A DNA stretch of 64,000 nt, taken from Bacillota bacterium. Its GTDB lineage: Bacteria; Bacillota; Clostridia; SK-Y3. Below are positions 49,343-58,100 of the stretch, piece after piece (position 1 is the stretch's first letter; every line of letters begins with the position of its first letter). Both the position numbers and the translations under genes were made by a program. Location: contig JAKSBV010000396.1 of assembly GCA_022360955.1 (NCBI GenBank), positions 1 to 64,000 of the forward strand, given 5' to 3'. The notes below the pieces were generated by a model, which was not told the origin of the DNA, did no database searches, and worked only from the letters and a program-made list of their open reading frames with translations.

Positions 49343-50755
49343 TTATGTCGGCCGATACTCGGGGTTGGGCTCCGGTATTTTTGCCTCCGCTCTGATACGC
49401 CAATCGGCCAGCATCTGCTGCAGCTTTGCAGTCAATTCAGGCATGCTGTCGGCCAAGTTGTGTTTTTCTTCTATATCTTCCCTCAAATGATACAATTCCA
49501 CCCGTTCGTATTCAAAAAATTCGATCAGCTTATAATCACCCATCCTAACGGATGAACCCGGTGTTCCGCCTTGGTTGCCGTAATGGGGAAAGTGCCAGTA
49601 AATGGCGCCGCGGTCAAAGTCGTCTTCTCCTTTGAGCAACGGCATAAAGCTGACCCCGTCCTGATGCTGCTCAGGCAGCAACTCTAACCCGGCCGCTTCT
49701 AATAGAGTTGGATAAAAGTCAGGGCTGGTAACCGGATGATAACATGTACTGTTGGGTTTGATCACATTCGGCCATTTGATAATCAGAGGTTCCCGTACAC
49801 CGCCTTCATACATCCAGCCTTTGCCCTCGTTTAAAGGACTGTTGCAAGTGGGAGAACTTTCAGCAGTTGAGAGCCCGCCATTATCGGAAGTAAAGATGAT
49901 GAGGGTATTCTCATGCTTGCCCGATCTTTCCAACGCCTCCGTCAAGCGGCCGATATTCTCATCCAGACTGTGTATCATGGCTGCGTATACCGGATTGGCT
50001 TGTATAAGACGCCGTTTAATGCGCGCATGTTTTTTGTGTTCCACCGCGAAAAACTCACCTTCTTCAAATTCCTGGATTTGATCCAGTCCCATTTTTTTTC
50101 GCTTATCCTCATATTTTTTAATATGTTCCGGCTTAGCCTGGATGGGTGTGTGCACGGTATAATACCACAAATTTAAAAAGAAGGGTTGGTCTCCGCTGTT
50201 TTCGATCAGCTTAATGGCTTCGTCGGTGAGTCTATCGGTCAGATACTCTCCTTCCGGACCATTTTCCAGTGTCGGAATGGCCCACGGACTAAAGTATCCG
50301 GCTTTTCCTGGCGCACCTTTATGACAGCCGCCAATGTTAATATCAAACCCGTGTTTGTCCGGATAATAGGCTTCTGTTCCCAGGTGCCATTTGCCGATAT
50401 GCCAAGTCTGGTAGCCGCCGTCTTTTAGAGCGGCTGCAAGGCTTTTTTCTTTAAGGGGCAAGTGGTCGATATACGGTGCGTCTATCAGTTTGCCCCGGGG
50501 CGGGTGATGCACATGCTGCGCACTGATGAAGTTGGTAACACCTACATTTGCAGGATACTTCCCGCTTAAAATACTTGCCCGGGTCGGCGAACATACCGGA
50601 CAAGCGGCATAAGCGTCGGTAAAGCGCAGCCCTTCTTCGGCCAGCTTATCAATGTTAGGCGTTTCATAGAAGGTGCTTCCCTGGCACCCCAGATCTTTCC
50701 AGCCCATGTCGTCAATGAGCACAAAGATAATGTTAGGTTGTTTTACAATACCCAT
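49343..50755 (-). CDS. Sulfatase (arylsulfatase family, Cys type)
   Basis: The 470-residue protein is a second formylglycine sulfatase, closer to the arylsulfatase A group than the previous one. CSPTR gives Cys55 as the formylglycine precursor, followed by SGKYP. DDMGWKDLG binds the metal, IGKWHLG holds the conserved Lys/His, and TSDNGG completes the site. No signal peptide is seen. The ATG at 50755 follows AGGGGAG; a TTG precedes it. The two sulfatases are only distantly similar and may cut different linkages of one glycan. Confidence 0.93.
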   Translation of the reverse strand: MGIVKQPNIIFVLIDDMGWKDLGCQGSTFYETPNIDKLAEEGLRFTDAYAACPVCSPTRASILSGKYPANVGVTNFISAQHVHHPPRGKLIDAPYIDHLPLKEKSLAAALKDGGYQTWHIGKWHLGTEAYYPDKHGFDINIGGCHKGAPGKAGYFSPWAIPTLENGPEGEYLTDRLTDEAIKLIENSGDQPFFLNLWYYTVHTPIQAKPEHIKKYEDKRKKMGLDQIQEFEEGEFFAVEHKKHARIKRRLIQANPVYAAMIHSLDENIGRLTEALERSGKHENTLIIFTSDNGGLSTAESSPTCNSPLNEGKGWMYEGGVREPLIIKWPNVIKPNSTCYHPVTSPDFYPTLLEAAGLELLPEQHQDGVSFMPLLKGEDDFDRGAIYWHFPHYGNQGGTPGSSVRMGDYKLIEFFEYERVELYHLREDIEEKHNLADSMPELTAKLQQMLADWRIRAEAKIPEPNPEYRPT

Positions 50756-51425
50756 CAAAAATCTCCCCTTTCACAGATATATTATAAAAAATATCGATTC
50801 ATGATGACGGATCATTTGTCTTGATGATTTCTAATGTCAAAAAAGATGATTGAACGGTTACATGCTAATTTGGTCTGTAAAATTTCTAAGAATAAGGCAA
50901 AATACAAATGATAAGAAGATTATATAATAGGGTGAGGCGTCCTACAATGTCAAAAGGCACATACTGATGTCGAAAAGTAATAATCTATATATTTCGTATT
51001 TTACACCGTGAAATGAGCTATATAAAATCCGTGCAAAATCTTTATCATGCAATCAATGGTTTAAGTGAATAGGGAAACTTCTGGATATCACAAACAAAAT
51101 ATAACCATTACCGCATTGTGGAAATTATACAATGTTACTAAAATAATAACTATAATCATTGTATAAATTTAAATGGGGCATTTTTTTAAATAGGATTTTA
51201 AGATCACTATCACTTTTCAACGTATTCCCGATAGAGTCAACACCAATGAGAGAGATAACAAATAACGGCAGGGCCTGGTGTCTTTTCACCAAAACAAATT
51301 TCACCGTCACATGGAAGTATTCAAGATACTTATATAGAAAATGAAGAGGCATTTTATGACATGGGCTTCAAAAATCTGAAATCAAGGGTTACAATCCTTG
51401 AAATAAACTAAAAGATAAAGGAGAG
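50756..51425. other. 670-base gap between divergent sulfatase and glycosidase genes
   Basis: It must hold the promoters for both genes, but no strong -35/-10 pair stands out. A 61-codon frame at 51159-51344 has no ribosome binding site and low complexity. No repeat of the families seen elsewhere was recognised here. Confidence 0.5.
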
Positions 51426-54400
51426 ATGAACAGGATGTGTGGGAAAAAAACGATTACACTCATGCTGGTTGTTACATTAATGCTGGCATTGGTACAGGTG
51501 AATACCGTATGGGCATTACCGTCAAACGAACACCTGCTGGGCCATTGGATGTTTAATGATCCGGTGGACGACGGCAAGACGTCGGATGCCGGCGGAAACA
51601 ACATTGAGGGAACAATAGTCGGCAATGTCACACTCGTGGAGGATGAAGGCGCTTTTGACGATGGGAATAAGTGCTATTCCTTTGATGGCAACAGTTATGT
51701 CGAGTTGATGACAAGCGGTCCCATCTCAGACGACTTCACGGTTTCACTATGGGTTTATGCTACTGACCCGGGATTTAAAAATATTATGGGTGTCGGTAAT
51801 GTAGCCTGGTTGAAAAGAGAGAGCGGTGAAGGCAAATTAACATCACCGATGTTCAAAGACCTGACCATTGAATCCAAGGAGGGCCTGAAGTCCAACAAAT
51901 GGTATTTATTAGGCTTATCGCGCAGTGCCGGCGGTCAATATATGCTGTATAAGAAGGCGGCCGACGAAGATACGGCCGATGTGGCAACCGGTGATAATGC
52001 AGATACATTTAAATTAACCACCTTAGAGGGGCTTAACATAGCTTCGAAGGGAAGCACCTTTGGGAGCAAATGGCAAGGATATATTGACGATGTCAGGCTC
52101 TATAACGGAAGGGCGCTAACGGAAGGGGACATGGATGCCATTTTTGCTGCGACCTTACCGAATCAGCAATCTGCGGATATAACACCTGAAAGGGCAACAT
52201 TTGATAAAAATCCCAGTCATCAAGAGGATATAGAAGTCACCATGACCCTGAACGGCAAGACACTGGAAGGTCTCAAAAACGGTGACACCCCACTGGCAGA
52301 AGGCAATGATTATACGATAGCCGGTAATGTATGCACGATAAAGAAGGAATATCTTGAGACTTTAGAAGCACATACTACCGTGGATATTCAATTTGACTTC
52401 AGTGCGGGAGCCGATAGAATGCTTCGGATAGAGATTGTAAATAGTGCCGTCCTGAATGCGGAAATAAGCCCTGCAAAAGCAGAGTTTGATCGAAATACTC
52501 AACATCAACAGGACATAGAGCTCACCTTAACTCCGAACGGCAATACGCTTCAAAGGATTACAAACGGTTCGGAGGAACTCGTGCAGGGTACCGATTATGA
52601 GATATCCGGCAATAGTTGTACGATAAAAAAGGCATATCTTGCCGGTCTGTCCTTAGGCGTAAGCAATCTGATATTTGATTTCGATGCCGGAGCAGACCCG
52701 GAGTTGGAGGTTACTGTTATGGATACAACAGTATGGCAAGTCATTCAACATAATGGGGCCGGTTTGATCTTAGGCTATGACGGCAAGACCGGGTCGTTCA
52801 CGATGACCGGCGGCAATAGCACTGAGTACAACTCGCAATGGGTCTCCGGAGATGCCGGGGGCGGTTCCATCTATATTGAAAATAAAATGCTGGGCGAAAG
52901 GTTGAGCTATGATAAGGGGACAGGTACGCTGGCCATGGTATCGAGAACAGTTACAGGCCCTGCTGTTGAATGGCAATTTGCCGGGGTTGCGGATAACTGG
53001 TGTGCCTTGCTCAATCCCGATAGCAATAAAAGATTAAGGTATGATGTTGAGCATAAGAAGTTTGACATGGTTGATCCGAGTGACCCGAACGATCCTTACT
53101 ACGGTCTTAACGAACAAGACGCTTCTCTGTTATGGGAGATGAAGGATTATGAAGGTACGAATCTTTTAGGTAATTCCGGATTTGAACACGGCAATACGGA
53201 GGGGTGGGACGGAAACGGAGCAAAACTTGCCGTTGAGGCAGCAACCGTTCACACAGGGATGTACGCCGTAAGATCCTATGAACGAAAAGAAAAATGGCAT
53301 GGTGTAAAACAGGATGTTTTGGAAAAAATAAAGGCAGCCGGGGCGGGTACATACCGGTTTTCCGCGATGGTCAGACTTGCGGAAGGTACCGGAAAAGTCA
53401 TGGCGAGAACCAGTATAAATAATAAAAATAATGATGTGCAGTATGACGTCAATGCAACAGAATGGACGAAAGTAGAACAAGAGTTCACGGTGATTAATGC
53501 AGATACGGCAACAGGTGCGTATGTCCTTGTGAGGATGGGCGATGATACCCTTGCAGATATTTTGGTGGATGATTGTGTTTTAGCGAAACTTCCGCCGGCC
53601 GATCCAAGCAATGTGCTCATAGAGATTAACCCTTCTGCAGAAAAGTGGACTATTAGTAAAGATCTGCTGGGTCTTCATTTTGTATATCCATTGGAAAGGG
53701 ATTATATCTATAGTGACGGAAGCTTTGCGAAATGGGTAAAGAATAATAAAATATGGACGTCTCGTTTCCCCGGAGGGACTGTGGTGAAGTACTGGGATTG
53801 GCAGAATCCGACGGGTGTTTTTAAAGGTGACCATTGGGATCCCAATTGGGACCCGGCTAATCAGGAACCGGATTTTAAATGGATGAGCGTTGACGAATAC
53901 CTGGCATTTTGTGATGAATCCGGTATGGAGCCCATGATGGGGGTAAATCTAAATTCAGGGCACAGGTATAATAGGGTTGAAGATAGTGTCCAAAGGGCAA
54001 AGGAACTTTTACAATATTGCATCGATAAAGGATATAATATCAAATGGTGGTATCTGGGAAATGAAGAAGCCTATCCGATTGATACATATATTAACTATAT
54101 TAACCGGCATGCACAGGCTATGAAAGAGATTGACCCGGATATCAAATTCATCATCAATTCAAACCACCTCGGTGAGAAAAATCTAAGGACTTTTTTGAGA
54201 GGTGCGGGTGATAATATTGACGTGGCTGAGTATCACCATAAATGGTATTCTTTCAAAGTGAAGTCCACGCCTGAAATGTGGAAAGTGGAATTTCCGTTAT
54301 TTAACGGGAAGATTCAGCAGCGTATGGATACTTTGCGGCGCGTAGCAGAGGAAGAAGGCTATCCGAACCTATTGATTGCCAACAATGAGTGGGGCATTAC

Positions 54401-55766
54401 GGAAGACATGACAGGCTTCACGAAGTATGAATCGAGTCTGGTTGCCGTTGATTTCCTATTGGAGCTTTTCCGAACCGGGCATGACCAAGCGTGCCTGTGG
54501 AATACGCAATGGACTTGGGACCCTCCCAGGCCTATGCACGCAGATATGCATTTGCTGGATCACTCGGATCACTACAAATTAAATCCTATGGGGAGAGGAT
54601 TTGAGCTTTTAAGTACGGCTCTTGAAGATACTATGATTGAAATGACATCTAATCAAAAGCCCGTATACGGATTTGCAAGCAAGGACAGCACCGGCAGCAA
54701 ATATCAGCTTTATCTGATGAACAAATTCGGTGAAGACGCACAGATCAAAATAGATGTAGACGGAATATCCGGGTTTAAAAACGTAGCTGCAAGCATCATG
54801 AAGGACCCGGGCCTGCAAGTGGAAGATCAAGCGATATCTTATAATGGGGCGACGCAGCAGTATGAGACAACTTTACCGCCGTATTCCTTTGTCCGTATTG
54901 TATTTTCCGATCAAGCCATTGTACTGCCTGACGTAAAAGCGCCGGGTGAAGTGGAAAATGTGAAGGTTACGGCCGGTGACGGCAAGCTAACGGTGAACTG
55001 GACGGACCCGGCAGATCAGGACTTGTCAACCGTTGTCTTATATACGGATAGCGAAGTGCCGGGTGCGATGGATGAAGACCTGTATCCGGATATTAAGTTC
55101 CCGGTTACGGCGGCTAAAGGAATGAGTACTGCAATAAAAACAGGGCTTCTGAATGGGACTGAATATGAACTGACCATTAAGACGGTAGATGAATACGGAA
55201 ATATGTCTCAAGGTGTTATCGTAAAGGGAACGCCGGTTGCATCTCAGGGCGGCGGCGGTCTCAAAGAAAAGATTACGGAAGCGGAAGGGCTCAACGAGAA
55301 AGACTATACGGCAGAAACATGGTCCTCATTGCAGACAGCGTTGACGGCAGCTATAGCGGTCAGAGATAATACGGCGGCGACCCAAGAAGAGATTGACCGC
55401 GCATTGGCTGATCTGCAAGCAGCGATTGACGGACTTAAGCAGGAAAAATTATTTGCGATCACTTCTGCCAATAATGCACTGGACAGAGTAGGAGGCATTA
55501 GAGCAACCGTGAATGTCGAACCTGTAAACGGAGGTGTTGGTCGTGAAGGCGATGAAGTTGTGGTCTTCCAGCTTATGAAGGATACAACACCGATCAGCAT
55601 CGTTGCTGTAGAAAAAGACATCCTGTCGGCAGAGGAATTTACCGCATACTTTAATGTAGCGGACCCTGATAATACAAAATATACAGTCAAGGTATTCGTA
55701 TTCAACGAATTCAACAGCGATACCAATGCGCCTATAAGTTTGGCCGAACCGAAATTGATGCAGTAA
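51426..55766 (+). CDS. Secreted multidomain glycoside hydrolase (LamG - X2 - X2 - trefoil-like - CBM - GH - Fn3 - FIVAR)
   Basis: The 1446-residue protein has a signal peptide (about 1-31). Then come a LamG/concanavalin-type domain (about 40-245), two X2-like Ig modules (about 249-341 and 344-435; ITPERATFDKN and ISPAKAEFDRN), a trefoil-like region (about 437-575), a CBM4/9-like jelly roll (about 577-722, NLLGNSGFEHG), a TIM-barrel glycosidase of clan A type (about 725-1162), a fibronectin III domain (about 1168-1272), a FIVAR segment (about 1277-1340) and a C-terminal beta domain. In the barrel WWYLGNEE offers Glu880 as acid/base and IANNEWG offers Glu988 as nucleophile, as in arabinofuranosidase- and agarase-like families; I cannot assign the GH family. 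Starts at 51426 and 51435 are both possible. It acts outside the cell on a complex glycan, and sulfatase genes lie beside it. Confidence 0.88.
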   Translation: MNRMCGKKTITLMLVVTLMLALVQVNTVWALPSNEHLLGHWMFNDPVDDGKTSDAGGNNIEGTIVGNVTLVEDEGAFDDGNKCYSFDGNSYVELMTSGPISDDFTVSLWVYATDPGFKNIMGVGNVAWLKRESGEGKLTSPMFKDLTIESKEGLKSNKWYLLGLSRSAGGQYMLYKKAADEDTADVATGDNADTFKLTTLEGLNIASKGSTFGSKWQGYIDDVRLYNGRALTEGDMDAIFAATLPNQQSADITPERATFDKNPSHQEDIEVTMTLNGKTLEGLKNGDTPLAEGNDYTIAGNVCTIKKEYLETLEAHTTVDIQFDFSAGADRMLRIEIVNSAVLNAEISPAKAEFDRNTQHQQDIELTLTPNGNTLQRITNGSEELVQGTDYEISGNSCTIKKAYLAGLSLGVSNLIFDFDAGADPELEVTVMDTTVWQVIQHNGAGLILGYDGKTGSFTMTGGNSTEYNSQWVSGDAGGGSIYIENKMLGERLSYDKGTGTLAMVSRTVTGPAVEWQFAGVADNWCALLNPDSNKRLRYDVEHKKFDMVDPSDPNDPYYGLNEQDASLLWEMKDYEGTNLLGNSGFEHGNTEGWDGNGAKLAVEAATVHTGMYAVRSYERKEKWHGVKQDVLEKIKAAGAGTYRFSAMVRLAEGTGKVMARTSINNKNNDVQYDVNATEWTKVEQEFTVINADTATGAYVLVRMGDDTLADILVDDCVLAKLPPADPSNVLIEINPSAEKWTISKDLLGLHFVYPLERDYIYSDGSFAKWVKNNKIWTSRFPGGTVVKYWDWQNPTGVFKGDHWDPNWDPANQEPDFKWMSVDEYLAFCDESGMEPMMGVNLNSGHRYNRVEDSVQRAKELLQYCIDKGYNIKWWYLGNEEAYPIDTYINYINRHAQAMKEIDPDIKFIINSNHLGEKNLRTFLRGAGDNIDVAEYHHKWYSFKVKSTPEMWKVEFPLFNGKIQQRMDTLRRVAEEEGYPNLLIANNEWGITEDMTGFTKYESSLVAVDFLLELFRTGHDQACLWNTQWTWDPPRPMHADMHLLDHSDHYKLNPMGRGFELLSTALEDTMIEMTSNQKPVYGFASKDSTGSKYQLYLMNKFGEDAQIKIDVDGISGFKNVAASIMKDPGLQVEDQAISYNGATQQYETTLPPYSFVRIVFSDQAIVLPDVKAPGEVENVKVTAGDGKLTVNWTDPADQDLSTVVLYTDSEVPGAMDEDLYPDIKFPVTAAKGMSTAIKTGLLNGTEYELTIKTVDEYGNMSQGVIVKGTPVASQGGGGLKEKITEAEGLNEKDYTAETWSSLQTALTAAIAVRDNTAATQEEIDRALADLQAAIDGLKQEKLFAITSANNALDRVGGIRATVNVEPVNGGVGREGDEVVVFQLMKDTTPISIVAVEKDILSAEEFTAYFNVADPDNTKYTVKVFVFNEFNSDTNAPISLAEPKLMQ

Positions 55767-55780
55767 GCTGTTCATAAACA

Positions 55781-55815
55781 AGCCGTTGAACCCGGCAGCT
55801 TCGGGTTCAGCGGCT
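55781..55815 (+). other. 14-bp stem hairpin between glycosidase and SLH genes
   Basis: AGCCGTTGAACCCG and CGGGTTCAGCGGCT pair around GCAGCTT with one wobble. No T-run follows, so it is probably an mRNA stability element or weak attenuator inside an operon. Confidence 0.65.
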
Positions 55816-55839
55816 ACATCAAAGAAAGGGTGAATAAAA

Positions 55840-57468
55840 TTGAAAAGAAGACTGTTGAGTTTGGCGATAGCTGCTATGGTATTGCTGCTGAGTGCACAGA
55901 GTATTCTGGCATCGGAAACCGTTAGCTTGCACAACATATCGAGCAAACATCCGTCCGACGCCGTCACCATATCCGGCAGCAGCACATGGGACGAAGTGAC
56001 GGTAAAGGTGATGCGTCCCAACCAGTCCATTTTATATATCAACGTGCTGACCGGCGAAAACTTTTCCGACACTTTCACATTGCCTGCCGATACCCAATTA
56101 GGGACCTATACCGTTGTCGCAGGGCAAGGCAGTTCCACGGCGGTAACAACCTTTGAAGTGCGGCGAAAGAGTACCGGCGGCGGTACGTCTTCAAGAAGAA
56201 AGAAGAAACCGGCGGAGAAACCACCTAAAATTGAGGGGGAGCAGGCCGATATCAGTCAAAATGCGGAGGTTAAAAAGCAGCGGCAGGCAGACGGTACAGT
56301 CTCTGTCCGGGCGTCCGTCAGCATCGAAGCGGTAGAAAAGGCCCTGGCCCACCAACAGGTAGAAAGCATTGTCATAGACCTGCAGGAAGACGCGGAAGAT
56401 GTGGTGATCTCCTTGCCGGCAGAGGCCATGGAAGCCATGGGAGAAGAAGAGACAAAGCTGATCCTGAAAATAGACGATGTGACTCTTGAAATCCCGGCGG
56501 AAATCATCCATGGGGCAGAGTTGGCTTCTGCATTGGGTGTTGACGAAGAAGAGATGGATATTTTGATAAAAGTCAGCGAATTGGCCGAAAAGGAAGCCGA
56601 TAAGCTCAGAGCAAAAGCGACTCAAACGGCAAAAAGCCTGCGTCCCATCGGCAAAGTGCTGACATTTTCCATCGAAGCCGCTGGAAAAGGCAAAACCGTG
56701 AAAGTGGAGGATTTCGGAGAGCTGACCGTAAAAGGGGAGATTCCCTATAGGAGTCAGGATATCAAAGGGATAGAAGACTTGCAAAAGCTGAACGTATACA
56801 AATACAATGAAACAACGGAAAAATGGGAATACAGGAGGAGCAAGGGAGATACGGAAAACAAAAAGGTGATCTTTTATACCCAAGATTTCTCCAACTATAC
56901 CATTATGGAAAACAACAAGACCTTTGCAGATATCCGAAACCATTGGGCCAGAGAAAACATTGAGCTCATGGCGGCAAAGCATGTGGTAAACGGAATGAAC
57001 GAGGACACCTTTGCCCCGGAAGAAAAAGTAACCCGTGCCCAATTTGCCACCATGCTTGTCAATGCCTTGGGGATCACAAACAGAGAAGCCGGCACCTCCT
57101 TTAGCGATGTCAAAGCCGGGGGCTGGTATTATGAGAGTGTTATGGCAGCGGCAGAAGCCGGGCTGGTAACCGGTGTGGGCGGCGGCCGATTTGCCCCCGA
57201 TGCGAATATCACAAGGGAACAAATGGCGGTGATGATCATGAGAGCCTATGGTTACAGTACGGGAGAAGACTATGAAGAGATATCCGATCCGGCCGGAGGA
57301 TTTAAGGACCGGGATGAGATCAGCGGGTGGGCGGAGCAAGCCGTCAACGCAGCCAATCATCTGGGGATTGTAACCGGTGTAACGGCCGATAGGTTTGCGC
57401 CGGCGGACGAGGCTACCAGAGCCCAGGCGGCGGTGATGATCAACAGGCTTTTGGAGAGCAATGAATAA
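55840..57468 (+). CDS. S-layer-homology (SLH) domain surface protein
   Basis: The 542-residue exported protein has a signal peptide (1-24), an Ig-like beta domain (about 27-108), a basic linker (SSRRKKKPAEKPP), a central region of about 200 residues resembling uncharacterized domains of SLH proteins (residues about 145-350), and three SLH domains (about 362-420, 425-485 and 490-542: FADIRNHWARENIELM, FSDVKAGGWYYESV, FKDRDEISGWAEQA) that bind pyruvylated secondary wall polymer. The start is a TTG after AAAGGGTG. It follows the glycosidase gene by 73 bases and may help keep the enzyme or its substrate at the surface; that is inference. Confidence 0.9.
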   Translation: MKRRLLSLAIAAMVLLLSAQSILASETVSLHNISSKHPSDAVTISGSSTWDEVTVKVMRPNQSILYINVLTGENFSDTFTLPADTQLGTYTVVAGQGSSTAVTTFEVRRKSTGGGTSSRRKKKPAEKPPKIEGEQADISQNAEVKKQRQADGTVSVRASVSIEAVEKALAHQQVESIVIDLQEDAEDVVISLPAEAMEAMGEEETKLILKIDDVTLEIPAEIIHGAELASALGVDEEEMDILIKVSELAEKEADKLRAKATQTAKSLRPIGKVLTFSIEAAGKGKTVKVEDFGELTVKGEIPYRSQDIKGIEDLQKLNVYKYNETTEKWEYRRSKGDTENKKVIFYTQDFSNYTIMENNKTFADIRNHWARENIELMAAKHVVNGMNEDTFAPEEKVTRAQFATMLVNALGITNREAGTSFSDVKAGGWYYESVMAAAEAGLVTGVGGGRFAPDANITREQMAVMIMRAYGYSTGEDYEEISDPAGGFKDRDEISGWAEQAVNAANHLGIVTGVTADRFAPADEATRAQAAVMINRLLESNE

Positions 57469-57500
57469 TTAATAATGAATAATGAGTAATTAAGAATGAA
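57466..57500. repeat. AATTAATAATGAATAATGAG tract
   Basis: Tandem degenerate AATTAATAATGA units overlap the SLH gene stop codon (TAATTAATAATG). Confidence 0.7.
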
Positions 57501-57627
57501 GGATTAGACCTTTGTCGGGGGATTTGTGGATTGTTCCAAGGTGAAGAGTGAAGTATAGGTTTTTTTTAAGAGTCTGTCAGCGTTAGGGATACAGAACTTA
57601 ACGTTTGCAGGCTCTTTTGTTTGGAAT

Positions 57628-57845
57628 AAAGATAAGAAACGGTAAAGTTGGAAATATAATCGTACTCCAGCAACAGTTATTCAGAAGCTGAAAAATAGTT
57701 GAGGGCTGAGAATGAACCGTCCACCGTTTGCGACATCTTGTCGCTGATTACTTTGTGTGGTTATAATCCGACTTCCGACCTCTGACCTCTGACCTCCGAT
57801 CTCCGGCTCATAAGGTTACTTCCATACGATTATATTTCTATATAT
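57628..57845. repeat. Long-TIR intergenic repeat family, copy 3 with exchanged interior
   Basis: The ends (GTAAAGTTGGAAATATAATC... and ...GGTTACTTCCATACGATTAT) match copies 1 and 2. The interior, 57685-57812, is instead the reverse complement of the segment at 8695-8832. It is a mosaic of two repeat families. Confidence 0.75.
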
Positions 57846-57888
57846 AACACAATAAAAAATTTACATTAAAAGAGGATCAATAAATGAC

Positions 57889-57978
57889 AGGCCCATTCAG
57901 GAAAGTGACATGGGTACAGACCCCCAGACACACAAAAACCATGTGTGTCAGATGGTTCAGTCCCCAAGTCACATTCCC
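57889..57978. repeat. 90-bp imperfect palindromic repeat, copy 2
   Basis: Same length and orientation as bases 1-90, differing at about two positions. The two direct copies bracket nearly the whole window. Confidence 0.85.
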
Positions 57979-58100
57979 TCTTACTTTATATAGCATCATA
58001 ACATAAACTAGGTTTATTTTCTGGTGGTAATACCTAGGCTTGAAACTTACTTATTGATTTCTATATAGTTCTAGTGTGCGTTATCTATATATCAGTTGTT

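Noticed and set aside
51159-51344. 61-codon frame upstream of the glycosidase
   Set aside because: There is no ribosome binding site, the opposite strand is equally open, and no motif is seen.
56191-57360. 389-codon open frame antisense to the SLH gene
   Set aside because: It lies wholly opposite a well-supported gene with signal peptide and SLH motifs, its translation is Cys/His/Phe-rich without domains, and it has no ribosome binding site. It is a codon-bias shadow.
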